Of a stretch of DNA of 64,000 nt, positions 45,810 to 57,350 are shown in pieces. Numbering within the stretch: the first letter of the stretch is position 1; every line of letters begins with the position of its first letter. A program made the position numbers and the translations under genes. The notes beneath the pieces were generated by a model. The model saw only the letters and a program-made list of their open reading frames with translations, was not told the DNA's origin and did not search any database. This DNA is from Salinivibrio kushneri (GTDB lineage Bacteria > Pseudomonadota > Gammaproteobacteria > Enterobacterales > Vibrionaceae), in assembly GCF_027286325.1 (NCBI RefSeq), contig NZ_CP114588.1, positions 930,001-994,000 of the forward strand, read 5' to 3'.

Positions 45810-46535
45810 CTATTGTGGAATAACCGGCCAGGAAAACGCCCGCCACTGCTGGTTGATAAAGCGTTGATGTGGATAATAGTCCGCTTTGTAGCGCATTGCA
45901 GGGCAGGCATCGATTTGATAGCCCAAGTAGAGCCAAGGTAATCCGAGTGAGTTCGCTAGCTGAAGCTGTGCTTGAATACTGACGCGTCCAAGCGAGAAGC
46001 GGTGATCGGGGTCGAAAAACGTATAGAGTGCACTCAAGCCATCGTCGACAACATCGGTCACGGCGATAGCCACCAAGGTCAGCTGGTCGTGATCGCGCTG
46101 ATACAGGTGAATAAAGCGAGGTGATAGCCAGTCACTGCTAACAAAATCGAGAAAGTCTTGACGCTTAGCCGGGTACATATTGCCATCAGCATGACGGGCG
46201 GCGATGTACTTTTGATAGAGACTAAACCAGTTTTCATCGAGCTGTTCACTCACCTTGATGTCGAGGCGTTGAAGCTGACTACGGTGGCGTTTTTGACTCT
46301 TAGACGGTTGGTACTTAGTCACATCAACCCGGAGTGCTTGGCAAGCCTGGCATTGTGGGCAATGTGGCCGATAAATGAGGTTGCCGCTACGACGGAAACC
46401 TGCCGCTAGGAGCGCGCCATACCTTGCAGGGGTATGATAATCGGCAGACATCACCACCGCCAGTTGCTCTTGCTGACGGGGTAAATATTGGCAAGATGCT
46501 GTTGGTGTAACGCCAACCTGGATCCCCACACTCAT
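45810..46535 (-). CDS. bpt: Aspartate/glutamate leucyltransferase
   Basis: Bpt transfers leucine from Leu-tRNA to proteins with N-terminal Asp or Glu, making primary N-degrons for ClpS. The 241-residue protein carries the N-terminal cysteine motif CPQCQACQALRVDV near residue 60 and the C-terminal GNAT-like domain, with ALYTFFDPDHRFSLGR near 165 and WLYLGYQI near 205. The ATG at 46535 overlaps the aat stop codon (ATGA), so the two transferases are translationally coupled; four more codons upstream are unlikely. E. coli lacks this gene, whereas vibrios have it. Confidence 0.96.
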   Translation of the reverse strand: MSVGIQVGVTPTASCQYLPRQQEQLAVVMSADYHTPARYGALLAAGFRRSGNLIYRPHCPQCQACQALRVDVTKYQPSKSQKRHRSQLQRLDIKVSEQLDENWFSLYQKYIAARHADGNMYPAKRQDFLDFVSSDWLSPRFIHLYQRDHDQLTLVAIAVTDVVDDGLSALYTFFDPDHRFSLGRVSIQAQLQLANSLGLPWLYLGYQIDACPAMRYKADYYPHQRFINQQWRAFSWPVIPQ

Positions 46536-47245
46536 CGTGGTCTCCAATCTGCTATCTGCGTCGGTTGGCAGCCCTGGATAATGGGCAGGTCGCGATGAGC
46601 TTGCAGCGCGGCGATAAACGCGTCACGCGTCCAGGTTTTGGCGCCCAAAGAGGCTAAATGTGGTGTCATCATTTGGCAATCAATATAACGGCCACCCTGT
46701 TGTGCAAAGTATTGGCTGAATTGCCAAAGCGCAAACTTAGAGGCATTGGTAGCCTTGGAAAACATGGACTCGCCACAGAACACCTGACCAACGGCAACGC
46801 CATAGAGTCCACCGACCAGGTGATTGTTCTGCCAGACTTCGACACTGTGTGCATCGCCTTGAGTATGAAGCTGGCAGTAAGCGGCTTGCATCTCATCGGT
46901 AATCCAGGTCTGTTCAGATCCGCGAATGGCCGCACAGGTAGCAATCACCGACTCGAACGCGTGATTAAGCGTGATGGTATACGCGGACTTTTTGGCGGCT
47001 TTACGCAAACTGCGACTGGCATGGAAATCAGAGGGTTGAATCACGGCCCTTTCACTTGGCGACCACCACAGCAAAGGGTCATCTTCGCCAAACCAAGGGA
47101 AAATGCCACTGCGATAAGCAGACATCAATCTCGCGGGTGATAGGTCTCCCCCAATGGCAAGCAAGCCATCGGGGTGAGAGAGTGCCTCGTCAACGGGCGG
47201 AAAGCGAAAATCATCTTGCGCTAAAGGCGGTAAAAAGAGGGTCAT
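46532..47245 (-). CDS. aat: Leucyl/phenylalanyl-tRNA--protein transferase
   Basis: Aat adds Leu or Phe to proteins with N-terminal Arg or Lys. The 237-residue protein has FPPVDEAL near 15, GLLAIGGDLSPARLMSAYRSGIFPW near 27-50, the LWWSPSERAV(I) region near 58 and GGLYGVAVGQVFCGESMFS near 145-163. All are conserved in the family. It lies between cydC and bpt on the same strand. Confidence 0.98.
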   Translation of the reverse strand: MTLFLPPLAQDDFRFPPVDEALSHPDGLLAIGGDLSPARLMSAYRSGIFPWFGEDDPLLWWSPSERAVIQPSDFHASRSLRKAAKKSAYTITLNHAFESVIATCAAIRGSEQTWITDEMQAAYCQLHTQGDAHSVEVWQNNHLVGGLYGVAVGQVFCGESMFSKATNASKFALWQFSQYFAQQGGRYIDCQMMTPHLASLGAKTWTRDAFIAALQAHRDLPIIQGCQPTQIADWRPR

Positions 47246-47259
47246 ATTACACGCTCTCG

Positions 47260-48978
47260 TTACAAGCGGTTCATGAGTTGCGCATAGCGGCCATTCTGGG
47301 CGAGCAACGACGAGTGTGTACCTTGCTCAATAATTTGGCCTGCATCCATTAGGCATATTTTGTCCATGTGTGCTAATCCGACTAAGCGATGGGTGATGAT
47401 CACCACGGTTTTATCCTGACAATGTGTGTGTAGTAAGGATAGGATCTCCGCCTCGGTTTGCACATCAAGCCCTTCGGTGGGTTCATCGAGTAGCATGATA
47501 GGGGCGGGATGCAGTAACCCGCGACCAATCCCCAAGCGGCGGCGCTCGCCACCGGAAAGCTGTCGTCCGCCATCGCCCAACCAAGCATCTAGCCCTTGAC
47601 CCTCTAGCAGCCCACCCAAGCCAACACGTTCTAGGGTTGATGTTAAAACATCGTCTGACGCATGAGGGTTGGCAAGTGCAAGGTTATCGCGCAATGTGCC
47701 ATTAAACAGGTCGACTTTTTGCGTTACCACGGACATTGCGTCACGCAGCGCTGGCTCTTGCCATTGTGTTAGCGGCACATCATCAAGGGTAATTTGACCT
47801 TGGGTGGGATCCCACGCTCGGGTGACCAAGCTCAATAAGGTTGATTTGCCACACCCCGTCCTACCCAGCAGTGCCAGTGTTTGTCCCGATGTCACGTGGA
47901 GCGAGATATTTGAAACCGCGTCTTGTGCTGCGCCAGGGTATTGGTAACTGACGTTATCAAAGCTAATGGTGCCGATGGCGGGGCCAGAATGTCCTTGTGA
48001 GGGGAAGGGGACACTCGGTGTGCGCTCGGTGATCGCATTGAGCCGTTTCGCGGCGGTAAGCGTTTTGCCCAGGTATTGGAACGCAGCGGTGATCGGCATC
48101 ATCAGCTCAAAGCTTGCCATGGTAGTGAAAGCCACCATGGCGATCATTGGACCGGGTAGGCGACCACCAACCCCGTCAGCCGCAAGCCATATCATACCGA
48201 CCAGTGTTAAACCTGTTGCTGCAACGAGCACGGCATTGGCCAGCCCAGTGATACGCGCCATATTGGCTTGCGCGTGAAGCATGGCTTGCTCACTGCTATC
48301 GATGCGAGCGCGATAACGGTCACGTGCGCCAAATAAAGCCAGCTCGGCGTGTCCTTGCAACCAATCGAGCAGTGCAATGCGCGTAGCTGCGTTTTGCTCC
48401 AATTGAGCACGGCCTTGATCATTACCCAAGCGATAAAAAAGGATGGGCAGCCCAATCAATAACACCAGTAGTGTCAGCCCAAGCGCCATGCCAAGCATTG
48501 GGTCAAACCAACCTAAAAACAGACTCACAGCCACAATGCCGAGGGTGCCGACAACCATAGGGCTAATGAGTCGCAGATAAACATGGTCCATGGCATCGAC
48601 GTCGGCAACCATGCGATTGAGTAAATCGCCATCACGCATGTTCAGGCTTTGGTCTGGCACTAAAGGGGCGAGCTTGCGAAAAAAGGATACCCGCAAATCC
48701 GCCAACAGCTTGAAGGTGGCATTGTGGCTGACCACACGTTCAGCCCAACGCCCGAATGTACGCCCAATAGAAAAGCCACGCACACCAGCGGCGGGCAGCA
48801 TGTAATTAAAGGTGGCGATGCCAGCTAGGCCAGCGACTGCGGCGGCGGCAATAAACCAGCCGGAGAGCGTTAACAGCCCAATGGCGGCAAACAAGGTGGC
48901 AAACGCCAACACCATACCCAGACTTAATCCAAACCAGTGGCGTTTATAGAGGCGAAGATAGGGCAGTAGTTCACGCAT
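47260..48978 (-). CDS. cydC: Heterodimeric thiol exporter CydDC, subunit CydC
   Basis: CydC pairs with CydD to export cysteine and glutathione to the periplasm, a condition for cytochrome bd and c assembly. The 572 residues comprise six transmembrane helices (about 15-310) and an ATPase domain. That domain has Walker A LGRTGCGKSTLLS near 372, signature LSGGERRRLGIGRG near 480 and Walker B IMLLDEPTEGLD near 500. Its start overlaps cydD by 8 nt. Confidence 0.96.
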   Translation of the reverse strand: MRELLPYLRLYKRHWFGLSLGMVLAFATLFAAIGLLTLSGWFIAAAAVAGLAGIATFNYMLPAAGVRGFSIGRTFGRWAERVVSHNATFKLLADLRVSFFRKLAPLVPDQSLNMRDGDLLNRMVADVDAMDHVYLRLISPMVVGTLGIVAVSLFLGWFDPMLGMALGLTLLVLLIGLPILFYRLGNDQGRAQLEQNAATRIALLDWLQGHAELALFGARDRYRARIDSSEQAMLHAQANMARITGLANAVLVAATGLTLVGMIWLAADGVGGRLPGPMIAMVAFTTMASFELMMPITAAFQYLGKTLTAAKRLNAITERTPSVPFPSQGHSGPAIGTISFDNVSYQYPGAAQDAVSNISLHVTSGQTLALLGRTGCGKSTLLSLVTRAWDPTQGQITLDDVPLTQWQEPALRDAMSVVTQKVDLFNGTLRDNLALANPHASDDVLTSTLERVGLGGLLEGQGLDAWLGDGGRQLSGGERRRLGIGRGLLHPAPIMLLDEPTEGLDVQTEAEILSLLHTHCQDKTVVIITHRLVGLAHMDKICLMDAGQIIEQGTHSSLLAQNGRYAQLMNRL

Positions 48979-50740
48979 CGAGATTTCTCCTATCGGCGGA
49001 AGCCAGCATCTCTGCCAGCGGGCCGGTTTCTGCCAGTGTATGATAGGGGCCTTGTTGTACTAACTTGCCGTTCATCATGACCCAAACTTGGTCACTGGTT
49101 GCCAGCGTATCTAAACGGTGGGAAACCTGAATACAGGTTCTAACTTGGGTGGCGGCTTGCAAGGTGTCGAGCACGCGTTGTTCACTGTGCGCATCCAAAC
49201 TTGCGGTCGGTTCATCCAGCACCCACAGTGCGCCATTTTGTAGCAACGCCCGTGCGACAGCGATACGTTGCGCTTGGCCCACCGATAAACCACCATTTCG
49301 ATCGCCGACAAAGTGCGCTAAACCGTCGGTCAGTCGCATCACAAACTCATCCACGTACGCTTGGGTCATCACCTGATTGATTGTCTCAGGGCTCGCTTCA
49401 GGGTTGGCGAGGGCAATATTGTCGCGAATACTGCCATGGAAAAGCTGTGGGTTTTGCCCAACCCAGCTTATCGACTGACGCCAATGCGTTAAATCAAGTT
49501 CACTGCGTTCACAGCCATTGATGCTAAGGCGGCCACGGTAGGGTAAAAAGCCGAGTAGCGCATTAAGCAGGCTTGATTTCCCTGCACCACTAACGCCAAC
49601 AAGCGCAACGTGTTCACCGGGCTGGATAGAAAAGCTCATAGGCCCTGCCAATACGTGTCCGTCTGGACTCAGCACCTCTAAATCTTGCGCGCTAATAGAG
49701 ACAGCGGATAAGTCAGGTGTGATTGTGCCTTGGGTGCCGGTGTCTGGCTGGGCATCGAGAAATTCCACGATAGACTCGGCCGCCCCGATTGCTTGTGCTT
49801 TGGCGTGGTAAAAGGTCCCTAAATCCCGCAGTGGTTGATAAAACTCGGGGGCGAGAACCAGTACAAATAGGCCGGTAAATAACGATATGGGGGCCCCATA
49901 ATGGCCAAAATCAAGCTCACCAATAAAGCTGAAACCAAAATAGACTGCGACAACGGCAATAGATATCGCGGTGAAAAACTCCAGCACGGCCGATGACAAA
50001 AAGGCTAAGCGCAGCACCTCCATGGTACGCTGACGAAACGTGTGTGAGGCGAGATGAAGTTGGTCGGCTTCTGCGTCGACGCGGTTAAACAGCTTGAGGG
50101 TCGGAAGGCCTCGCAAACGATCGTAAAAATAGCCTGACAGGCGCTGTAGTGCCTTGAAATTCTTGCGGTTGGCATCTGCGGCCTTGATGCCGACTAAAGC
50201 CATAAAAAGAGGCACGAGCGGGGCAGTAACTAAAAAGATCACGCCCGATGCCCAATTGATTGGGAATACGGCGACCAAGATCACCAAGGGGATCAGTACG
50301 GCAATAGCCATCTGTGGGAGATAACGAGCGAAAAAATCTTGTAACTCTTCCACTTGTTCTAAAATAAGGCTCGCCCAGCTTCCCGCTGGGCGTCCTTGAA
50401 TCGTTACCGGCCCTAGCGCGTCGAGTCGGTTCAGTATCAGGTGACGGATATGTTGGCGAATGGCTTCACCACAGCGGTAGCCCGTTTGCTCTTTTGCCCA
50501 ACTGCATACCGCACGTGCTAACACGACGCCCGCTAACGCCAAAAAGCTTGGGAGCAGCGCGAATTTATCCGTTTGTTCAATGATCAATTGGTGCAGCAGG
50601 TGGGCGAGAAGTGCTGCTTGGGCAATCAAAAGCACACCGGAGAGGAGTGCAATACTAATCGTCGCAACTAACCAGGGTTTGGCTAACGTGCTCTGCGACT
50701 TGAGCCATTGGGTTAGCGCCCGCTGTTTAGATTTATCCAT
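48971..50740 (-). CDS. cydD: Heterodimeric thiol exporter CydDC, subunit CydD
   Basis: The 589-residue partner of CydC has six transmembrane helices in the first 320 residues. Its ATPase domain has Walker A VGVSGAGKSSLLNALL near 380, signature LSVGQAQRIAVARALL near 490 and Walker B LWVLDEPTASLD near 510. The signature has Val in place of the first Gly (LSVGQ), a common feature of CydD. It is encoded directly upstream of cydC, after trxB on the same strand. Confidence 0.96.
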   Translation of the reverse strand: MDKSKQRALTQWLKSQSTLAKPWLVATISIALLSGVLLIAQAALLAHLLHQLIIEQTDKFALLPSFLALAGVVLARAVCSWAKEQTGYRCGEAIRQHIRHLILNRLDALGPVTIQGRPAGSWASLILEQVEELQDFFARYLPQMAIAVLIPLVILVAVFPINWASGVIFLVTAPLVPLFMALVGIKAADANRKNFKALQRLSGYFYDRLRGLPTLKLFNRVDAEADQLHLASHTFRQRTMEVLRLAFLSSAVLEFFTAISIAVVAVYFGFSFIGELDFGHYGAPISLFTGLFVLVLAPEFYQPLRDLGTFYHAKAQAIGAAESIVEFLDAQPDTGTQGTITPDLSAVSISAQDLEVLSPDGHVLAGPMSFSIQPGEHVALVGVSGAGKSSLLNALLGFLPYRGRLSINGCERSELDLTHWRQSISWVGQNPQLFHGSIRDNIALANPEASPETINQVMTQAYVDEFVMRLTDGLAHFVGDRNGGLSVGQAQRIAVARALLQNGALWVLDEPTASLDAHSEQRVLDTLQAATQVRTCIQVSHRLDTLATSDQVWVMMNGKLVQQGPYHTLAETGPLAEMLASADRRNLDA

Positions 50741-50817
50741 ATCGTCTTATTATTTTATGAGAGCCTACAAATAGGCTGGGCAGGCCACCGAATGGCAGCC
50801 TGCATGAGAGCATAGGC

Positions 50818-51780
<963 letters not shown>

Positions 51781-51842
51781 TCACGTCTCCGAGCAGGAAA
51801 GAGGTTCGTTTTTTTGAATGGACTGATTGTAGGTAAATTAGA

Positions 51843-51873
51843 AAGGTAAAGAAAGGGCACCGTGATGGTGCCC
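51843..51873 (-). terminator. Terminator of ald (minus strand)
   Basis: On the minus strand GGGCACC and GGTGCCC pair around ATCAC and run into TTTCTTTACCTTTC, 27 nt after the ald stop. Confidence 0.8.
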
Positions 51874-51899
51874 TCGATTTCTATGATTGGCGCAGCCGA

Positions 51900-53024
51900 T
51901 TAATGCGCAGACTTCAGTGCGTCCATGGCATCAACATACGGCAAATCAAAGCCTTCAGCGACTTCTTTAATCGTGACTTGACCACCGATAACATTCAGGC
52001 CATTGCGCAGGTGCTGGTCTTCCACCAAGGCATCGCGATAGCCCTTATTAGCCAGTTTGACGATATATGGCAGCGTGGCGTTGTTCAGTGCGACAGTAGA
52101 GGTACGTGCCACCGCGCCTGGCATGTTAGCGACACAGTAGTGCACCACGTCGTCGACGATATAGGTTGGATCGGCATGAGTGGTCGCGTGTGAAGTTGCG
52201 AAACAGCCGCCTTGATCAATAGCCACATCCACAACCGCTGCGCCAGGCTTCATACGTTTGATATGATCTTCGTTCACCAGCTTAGGTGCAGCTGCGCCTG
52301 GGATGAGTACTGCGCCCACGACCAGGTCTGCGTTCAGCACGTGCTGCTCCAGGGTCTCCTCGGTGGAGTACACCACTTTGGCGCGCCCTTGGAACTCTTC
52401 ATCGAGGCGACGTAGGGTGTCGACATTTTTGTCGAGAATAGTCACGTCCGCGCGTAGGCCAACCGCCATACGTGCAGCGTTAGAGCCAACTACGCCACCG
52501 CCTAATACCACGATTTTCGCAGGCTCAACACCGGGCACACCGCTGAGCAGCATGCCTGAACCACCATGTGATTTCTCAAGCGCTTGTGCACCTGCTTGAA
52601 TAGACATACGACCGGCAACCTCAGACATAGGCGCAAGTAGTGGCAATCGACCTTTAGAATCTGTTACCGTTTCGTAGGCAATACAGATGGCTTTACTTTT
52701 AATTAAGTCTTCTGTTTGCGGAAAATCTGGTGCAAGATGCAAATAGGTGAACAAAATCTGTCCTTCACGGAGCATCGCACGCTCAACGGCTTGTGGCTCT
52801 TTTACCTTGACGATCATTTCTGCTTTAGCAAAGACGTCAGCAGCAGTGGGAAGGATAGACGCGCCGGCGGCTTTATAGTCGTCGTCAGAGAAACCAATAC
52901 CATTACCTGCGTTGGTCTCGATGTAGACAGAGTGGCCGTGAGAAATGAGCTCGCGAACACTCGCGGGTACCATACCAACGCGGTACTCATGGTTTTTGAT
53001 TTCTTTTGGAACGCCAATGATCAT
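51900..53024 (-). CDS. ald: Alanine dehydrogenase
   Basis: Ald interconverts L-alanine and pyruvate plus ammonia with NAD. The 374-residue protein starts [18 protein letters not shown], the pyruvate-binding signature with Arg15. It has the lysine near 75 in KVKEPQAVE, the NAD motif [15 protein letters not shown] near 172, and the catalytic His/Asp region [22 protein letters not shown] near 265. In E. coli this position between trxB and lrp is empty. The divergent partner here is lrp, with an Lrp-like box between. Confidence 0.97.
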   Translation of the reverse strand: MIIGVPKEIKNHEYRVGMVPASVRELISHGHSVYIETNAGNGIGFSDDDYKAAGASILPTAADVFAKAEMIVKVKEPQAVERAMLREGQILFTYLHLAPDFPQTEDLIKSKAICIAYETVTDSKGRLPLLAPMSEVAGRMSIQAGAQALEKSHGGSGMLLSGVPGVEPAKIVVLGGGVVGSNAARMAVGLRADVTILDKNVDTLRRLDEEFQGRAKVVYSTEETLEQHVLNADLVVGAVLIPGAAAPKLVNEDHIKRMKPGAAVVDVAIDQGGCFATSHATTHADPTYIVDDVVHYCVANMPGAVARTSTVALNNATLPYIVKLANKGYRDALVEDQHLRNGLNVIGGQVTIKEVAEGFDLPYVDAMDALKSAH

Positions 53025-53108
53025 GCTGTCACCTCTTGTTTATTCAGTGTTATCGGCTGGCTTGTTATTGATATTGTCAATTTTCAGGCTAGTATAAAGG
53101 CAATAAAC

Positions 53109-53123
53109 CAGCATTTGATGCTG
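53109..53123. promoter_or_regulatory. Lrp-like operator between ald and lrp
   Basis: CAGCATTTGATGCTG is a 15-bp palindrome (arms CAGCAT/ATGCTG). It agrees with the Lrp consensus YAGHAWATTWTDCTR at 13 of 15 positions by my count. It lies 85 nt before the ald start and 67 nt before lrp, well placed to control both. Confidence 0.65.
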
Positions 53124-53190
53124 AAAATCATTTAGATGTTATTTAATTTGGTATATCTTTTTGCAAGGAAGTAACAAGGTGGAATAAAAA

Positions 53191-53685
53191 ATGGTAGATA
53201 CCAAAAAAAAGCCCTCCAAGGAATTGGACCGCATTGACCGCAACATCCTGAACGAGCTCCAAAAGGATGGGCGAGTCTCTAACGTTGAGTTATCAAAACG
53301 TGTTGGTCTTTCTCCTACCCCCTGTCTAGAACGTGTACGACGTCTTGAGCGTCAAGGTTATATCCTTGGCTATACAGCACTGCTTAACCCCCAGTATTTG
53401 GATGCATCACTGCTAGTGTTTGTCGAAATCACACTCAACCGCGGTGCGCCTGATGTGTTCGAGCAATTTAACAAAGCCGTGCAAACGCTTGAGGACATTC
53501 AAGAGTGCTCGTTAGTGTCAGGGGATTTTGATTACCTGCTTAAAACACGAGTAGCGGATATGTCGGCATATCGCAAGTTATTGGGTGAAACTTTGCTGCG
53601 TTTGCCTGGTGTGAATGACACTCGCACCTACGTGGTAATGGAAGAGGTCAAGCAGAGCAATCATCTGGTTATTCATACGCGATAG
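53191..53685 (+). CDS. lrp: Leucine-responsive regulatory protein
   Basis: The 164-residue global regulator is close to identical with E. coli Lrp along its length. The N-terminal HTH contains RVSNVELSKRVGLSPTPCLERVRRL near 28-52 and the C-terminal RAM/AsnC ligand domain carries GDFDYLLKTRVADMSAYRKLL near 110-130. It controls amino-acid metabolism and nucleoid-level regulation. GAATAAAA precedes the ATG, with AAGGTGG further up. A terminator follows, separating it from ftsK. Confidence 0.98.
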   Translation: MVDTKKKPSKELDRIDRNILNELQKDGRVSNVELSKRVGLSPTPCLERVRRLERQGYILGYTALLNPQYLDASLLVFVEITLNRGAPDVFEQFNKAVQTLEDIQECSLVSGDFDYLLKTRVADMSAYRKLLGETLLRLPGVNDTRTYVVMEEVKQSNHLVIHTR

Positions 53686-53730
53686 TCAGTGAGTTAAATG
53701 GGTGGTGCGGGGCAACTCCTATCAGAACGC

Positions 53731-53760
53731 AAGCCGAGCATTGTGCTCGGCTTATTTTTT
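53731..53760 (+). terminator. Terminator after lrp
   Basis: AAGCCGAGCA and TGCTCGGCTT pair around TTG, then ATTTTTT. Confidence 0.9.
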
Positions 53761-53888
53761 GCTCGGATCACTGAGGATTGTGTGATATCTCGGTAAAGAT
53801 TTATCGTAAACAGGCATCATGCCTGCTCTCATGGCATGAATGTGGTAAAGTCAGGACAATATGAGCAAGCCTCAAGATAGGATGAGGA

Positions 53889-56687
53889 ATGCGGTTCAAG
53901 AACGGTATTAAACAGGTGATGATGGAGTTTTCTTTACGTCGGGAGCCCAAAGCAGCTCGTTCCAAAGTGCGTTTAGATGGTGTTCAGCGATTAAAAGAGT
54001 GTGGGTTTATCTTGGTGCTCGCGGCTGCCGTGTTTGCTATGGTGGCTTTATTGTCTTTTAATCCAGCCGACCCGTCTTGGTCGCAAACTGCTTGGCATGG
54101 TGATGTGCACAATGCCGCAGGCGCCATGGGCGCTTGGCTCGCCGATAGTCTTTTCTTCTCGTTTGGCATCTTAGCGTATCCGCTGCCGCCAGCGGTGATC
54201 CTCGGTGGTTGGGTATTTTTACGTCGCCGTGGTGACGACGAACCCATTAATTACACCATTATCGGTGCGCGCATATTAGGACTGTTCATCCTGTTTTTAA
54301 CCAGCTGCTCGTTGGCCGATTTGAATTTTGACGATTTTTGGCATTTTTCCTCTGGTGGCGTGATGGGGGATGTCACCAACAGTTTGGCGCTGCCGCTATT
54401 TAATGTATTAGGCACGACCTTGATGATGCTGTTTGGCTGGGCGGCCGGTTTTACTCTCTTTACAGGGATCTCTTGGTTGACCATTGTTGATAACCTCGGC
54501 GCCATGACACTAAAAGGCGTCACCTGGACGGTGAATCGGATTCGCGGTGACGCACCCACCGAGCTAGGCATGCCAGACTCCGACACACACACCGCAGCCA
54601 ATACATCTGAGCCGATGGAGCTCAGTGATTTACGTCGCTTGACACCGTCAGCGCCGGAGAAGGCGGAGAGTTCCGCCAACGATGAGCAGGCACAGAACAA
54701 GGCCGCGTCGCCTATTATCTTTGGTGGACAAGCGCGTTCGGCAACAGACTCGGATGTTGCCGACGATCAGGGCGCTACCGATAGCGATGATGCGCACCCC
54801 GAGGAACCGTCATTGGGGCAGTGGCACCTTGCTATCGAGCAGGAGGAGGAGCATGAAGAAGCTGCGCCTGTATCGTCTTCGCGCGTTGAGGTGGATACGC
54901 CACATCTTGATACTGGAACTGCTCCCTCCATTGAAACGGGCGAAGAGCCACCATCTGATGATCTGCACAGTGCACCAATCGCACCGAGCCAGCATCACGT
55001 CGACACAACCTATGGCAATCAAGATGGGCTGTCCGAGCTTGAGCGTGCAGAACAAGCGAGCAGTGGCGCGGATGAGGATGACGACCCCTTCCAAGAAACC
55101 ATTCGCCAAGCGCAAAAAAATCAGCAGCAGGCAGCTGGACTGGATCACCCGTTCTTAGTCAAAGATGAGCCGGATTTACCCACACCGAAAGAACCTTTCC
55201 CGACCCTCGATCTGCTTGACCCCGCTCGCCACACCGCAGAGCAGGCGACGCGTGAAGAGCTCGAGAAGATTGCTCGCCTGGTCGAAGCACGACTGGAAGA
55301 CTTTAAAGTCCAGGCGCGCGTGGTTGGCGTGTATCCAGGCCCAGTGATCACCCGTTTTGAGCTCGACTTGGCCCCTGGGGTCAAAGTCTCGCGCATTTCT
55401 GGCTTATCCAAAGACTTGGCGCGTGCTTTGTCGACCACGGCAGTGCGTGTGGTCGAAGTGATCCCAGGTAAACCCTATATTGGTCTTGAGCTCCCCAATG
55501 AGCACCGAGAAACGGTGTTTATGTCCGAAGTGATCGGTAGCGAGCGGTTTAAGAACAGCCACTCGCCTATTTCGGTGGTGCTGGGGAATGATATCGCGGG
55601 TGAAGCGATTATTACCGATTTGGGTAAGGCGCCACACATGCTGGTGGCGGGTACCACAGGCTCGGGTAAATCGGTGGGTGTGAACGTCATGTTGGTGAGC
55701 ATGCTGTATAAAGCTTCACCGGAAGATGTGCGCTTTATTATGATAGATCCGAAAATGCTCGAGCTCTCGGTGTATGAGGGGATCCCACACCTGTTAACCG
55801 AGGTGGTGACTGACATGAAAGATGCGGGCAATGCCCTGCGTTGGTGTGTTGGCGAGATGGAACGTCGTTACAAGTTGATGTCGGCGCTAGGGGTGCGAAA
55901 TTTAAAAGGCTTTAACGAGAAAGTAAAAGCCGCAGAAGCGGCGAATAATCCCATTCCCGATCCGCTTTGGAAGCCAGGTGACTCGATGGATGAGTCAGCG
56001 CCTAAGCTGGAAAAGCTGCCTTATATTGTGGTGGTCGTGGATGAATTCTCCGATCTGATGATGGTGGTGGGCAAAAAAGTGGAAGAGTTGATTGCGCGTC
56101 TGGCGCAAAAGGCTCGAGCCGCAGGTATTCATCTAGTGCTTGCCACCCAGCGTCCATCAGTGGATGTGATCACAGGCTTAATCAAAGCCAACATTCCAAC
56201 GCGGATGGCGTTTACGGTGTCTACCAAGACAGATTCACGCACTATCCTCGACCAAGGTGGCGCAGAGTCGTTATTGGGGATGGGTGATATGCTCTTTATG
56301 CCTAATGGCTCCAACCATCCGATTCGTGTTCATGGTGCTTTTGTCAGTGATGAAGAGGTGCATCGCGTGGTAAACAATTGGAAAGCGCGTGGTAAGCCTC
56401 AGTACCTAGACGAAATAACCAAAGGGGATCAAGGCTCCGATAGCTTGTTGCCGGGTGAAGCGCCCTCAGGCGGAGATGGGGAAGAGCTGGACCAGCTTTT
56501 TGACCAAGTGGTTGAATTTGTCACCGAAAGCCGTCGAGGGTCTGTTTCTGGCGTACAGCGCCGATTCAAAATTGGCTACAACCGAGCGGCGCGGATCGTG
56601 GAACAACTGGAAGCACACGGTGTCGTAAGCTCACCAGGCCATAACGGTAATCGCGAAGTCATCGCGCCACCGCCACCCAAAGATTGA
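53889..56687 (+). CDS. ftsK: DNA translocase FtsK
   Basis: FtsK couples division to chromosome dimer resolution. The 932 residues contain four N-terminal transmembrane helices (about 35-190), a long acidic Pro/Glu/Asp/Ser-rich linker (about 225-420) and the motor domain. The motor has Walker [13 protein letters not shown] near 590 and Walker [14 protein letters not shown] near 715. The C-terminal gamma winged helix ([31 protein letters not shown] region) reads KOPS and activates XerCD. AGGA lies six bases before ATG 53889. The linker is shorter than in E. coli. Confidence 0.97.
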   Translation: MRFKNGIKQVMMEFSLRREPKAARSKVRLDGVQRLKECGFILVLAAAVFAMVALLSFNPADPSWSQTAWHGDVHNAAGAMGAWLADSLFFSFGILAYPLPPAVILGGWVFLRRRGDDEPINYTIIGARILGLFILFLTSCSLADLNFDDFWHFSSGGVMGDVTNSLALPLFNVLGTTLMMLFGWAAGFTLFTGISWLTIVDNLGAMTLKGVTWTVNRIRGDAPTELGMPDSDTHTAANTSEPMELSDLRRLTPSAPEKAESSANDEQAQNKAASPIIFGGQARSATDSDVADDQGATDSDDAHPEEPSLGQWHLAIEQEEEHEEAAPVSSSRVEVDTPHLDTGTAPSIETGEEPPSDDLHSAPIAPSQHHVDTTYGNQDGLSELERAEQASSGADEDDDPFQETIRQAQKNQQQAAGLDHPFLVKDEPDLPTPKEPFPTLDLLDPARHTAEQATREELEKIARLVEARLEDFKVQARVVGVYPGPVITRFELDLAPGVKVSRISGLSKDLARALSTTAVRVVEVIPGKPYIGLELPNEHRETVFMSEVIGSERFKNSHSPISVVLGNDIAGEAIITDLGKAPHMLVAGTTGSGKSVGVNVMLVSMLYKASPEDVRFIMIDPKMLELSVYEGIPHLLTEVVTDMKDAGNALRWCVGEMERRYKLMSALGVRNLKGFNEKVKAAEAANNPIPDPLWKPGDSMDESAPKLEKLPYIVVVVDEFSDLMMVVGKKVEELIARLAQKARAAGIHLVLATQRPSVDVITGLIKANIPTRMAFTVSTKTDSRTILDQGGAESLLGMGDMLFMPNGSNHPIRVHGAFVSDEEVHRVVNNWKARGKPQYLDEITKGDQGSDSLLPGEAPSGGDGEELDQLFDQVVEFVTESRRGSVSGVQRRFKIGYNRAARIVEQLEAHGVVSSPGHNGNREVIAPPPPKD

Positions 56688-56703
56688 TCGAATGGAAGGT
56701 TTC

Positions 56704-57333
56704 ATGACTCGATTCTCTGCTATCCGCCACCTAATGGTGGTGCTGTCTCTACTTTTTGCATTGTCGGTGCAGGCGAAAACGCAGGCGCAACAACACCTGA
56801 TGGAACGGTTGAGTCAGGTTGACGCGTTCAGTGCGCAGTTTTCCCAAACAGTGCAAAGCCCGGAAGGAGAGGTGATTCATCAAGCAAAAGGGCGGTTGGC
56901 GATTCAGCGGCCAAACTTGTTTAACTGGACCACGACCTCTCCCGACGAAACCATCATGATTTCTGATGGCGATACGCTTTGGTACTACAGCCCATTTGTT
57001 GAGCAAGTGACCGCGATGTGGTTGGAGGATGCGACGGCACAAACGCCGTTTGTATTGCTGACACGCAATCAGCCCAGTGATTGGCAGGCGTATCGAATCA
57101 CCCAAGAGGCTGATACCTTTACCTTAACGCCAAAAACCACAGGCACGATTGGCGAATTTGAAGTCACGGTGAAACCGGATGGTACCTTGACCGGCTTTAC
57201 CGTGGTTGAGCAAGATGGGCAACAGAGCCAGTTCTCGCTGAGTCAATTTAGCCGACAAGCACCGGCGTCAGACCTGTTTTCGTTTACGCCACCAGACTCA
57301 GTGATGGTCGACGATCAGCGCCAACCAAGATAA
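56704..57333 (+). CDS. lolA: Outer-membrane lipoprotein carrier protein LolA
   Basis: LolA carries lipoproteins through the periplasm from LolCDE to LolB. The 209-residue precursor has a signal peptide (about residues 1-24, ending SVQA before KTQAQQ). The LolA core follows with [24 protein letters not shown] near 75, [15 protein letters not shown] near 95 and a final [18 protein letters not shown] 56704 is chosen because GGAAGG lies four bases upstream; ATG 56692 would add four residues. It follows ftsK closely and leads into rarA. Confidence 0.95.
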   Translation: MTRFSAIRHLMVVLSLLFALSVQAKTQAQQHLMERLSQVDAFSAQFSQTVQSPEGEVIHQAKGRLAIQRPNLFNWTTTSPDETIMISDGDTLWYYSPFVEQVTAMWLEDATAQTPFVLLTRNQPSDWQAYRITQEADTFTLTPKTTGTIGEFEVTVKPDGTLTGFTVVEQDGQQSQFSLSQFSRQAPASDLFSFTPPDSVMVDDQRQPR

Positions 57334-57350
57334 TTGCCTCGGAGGTGACT

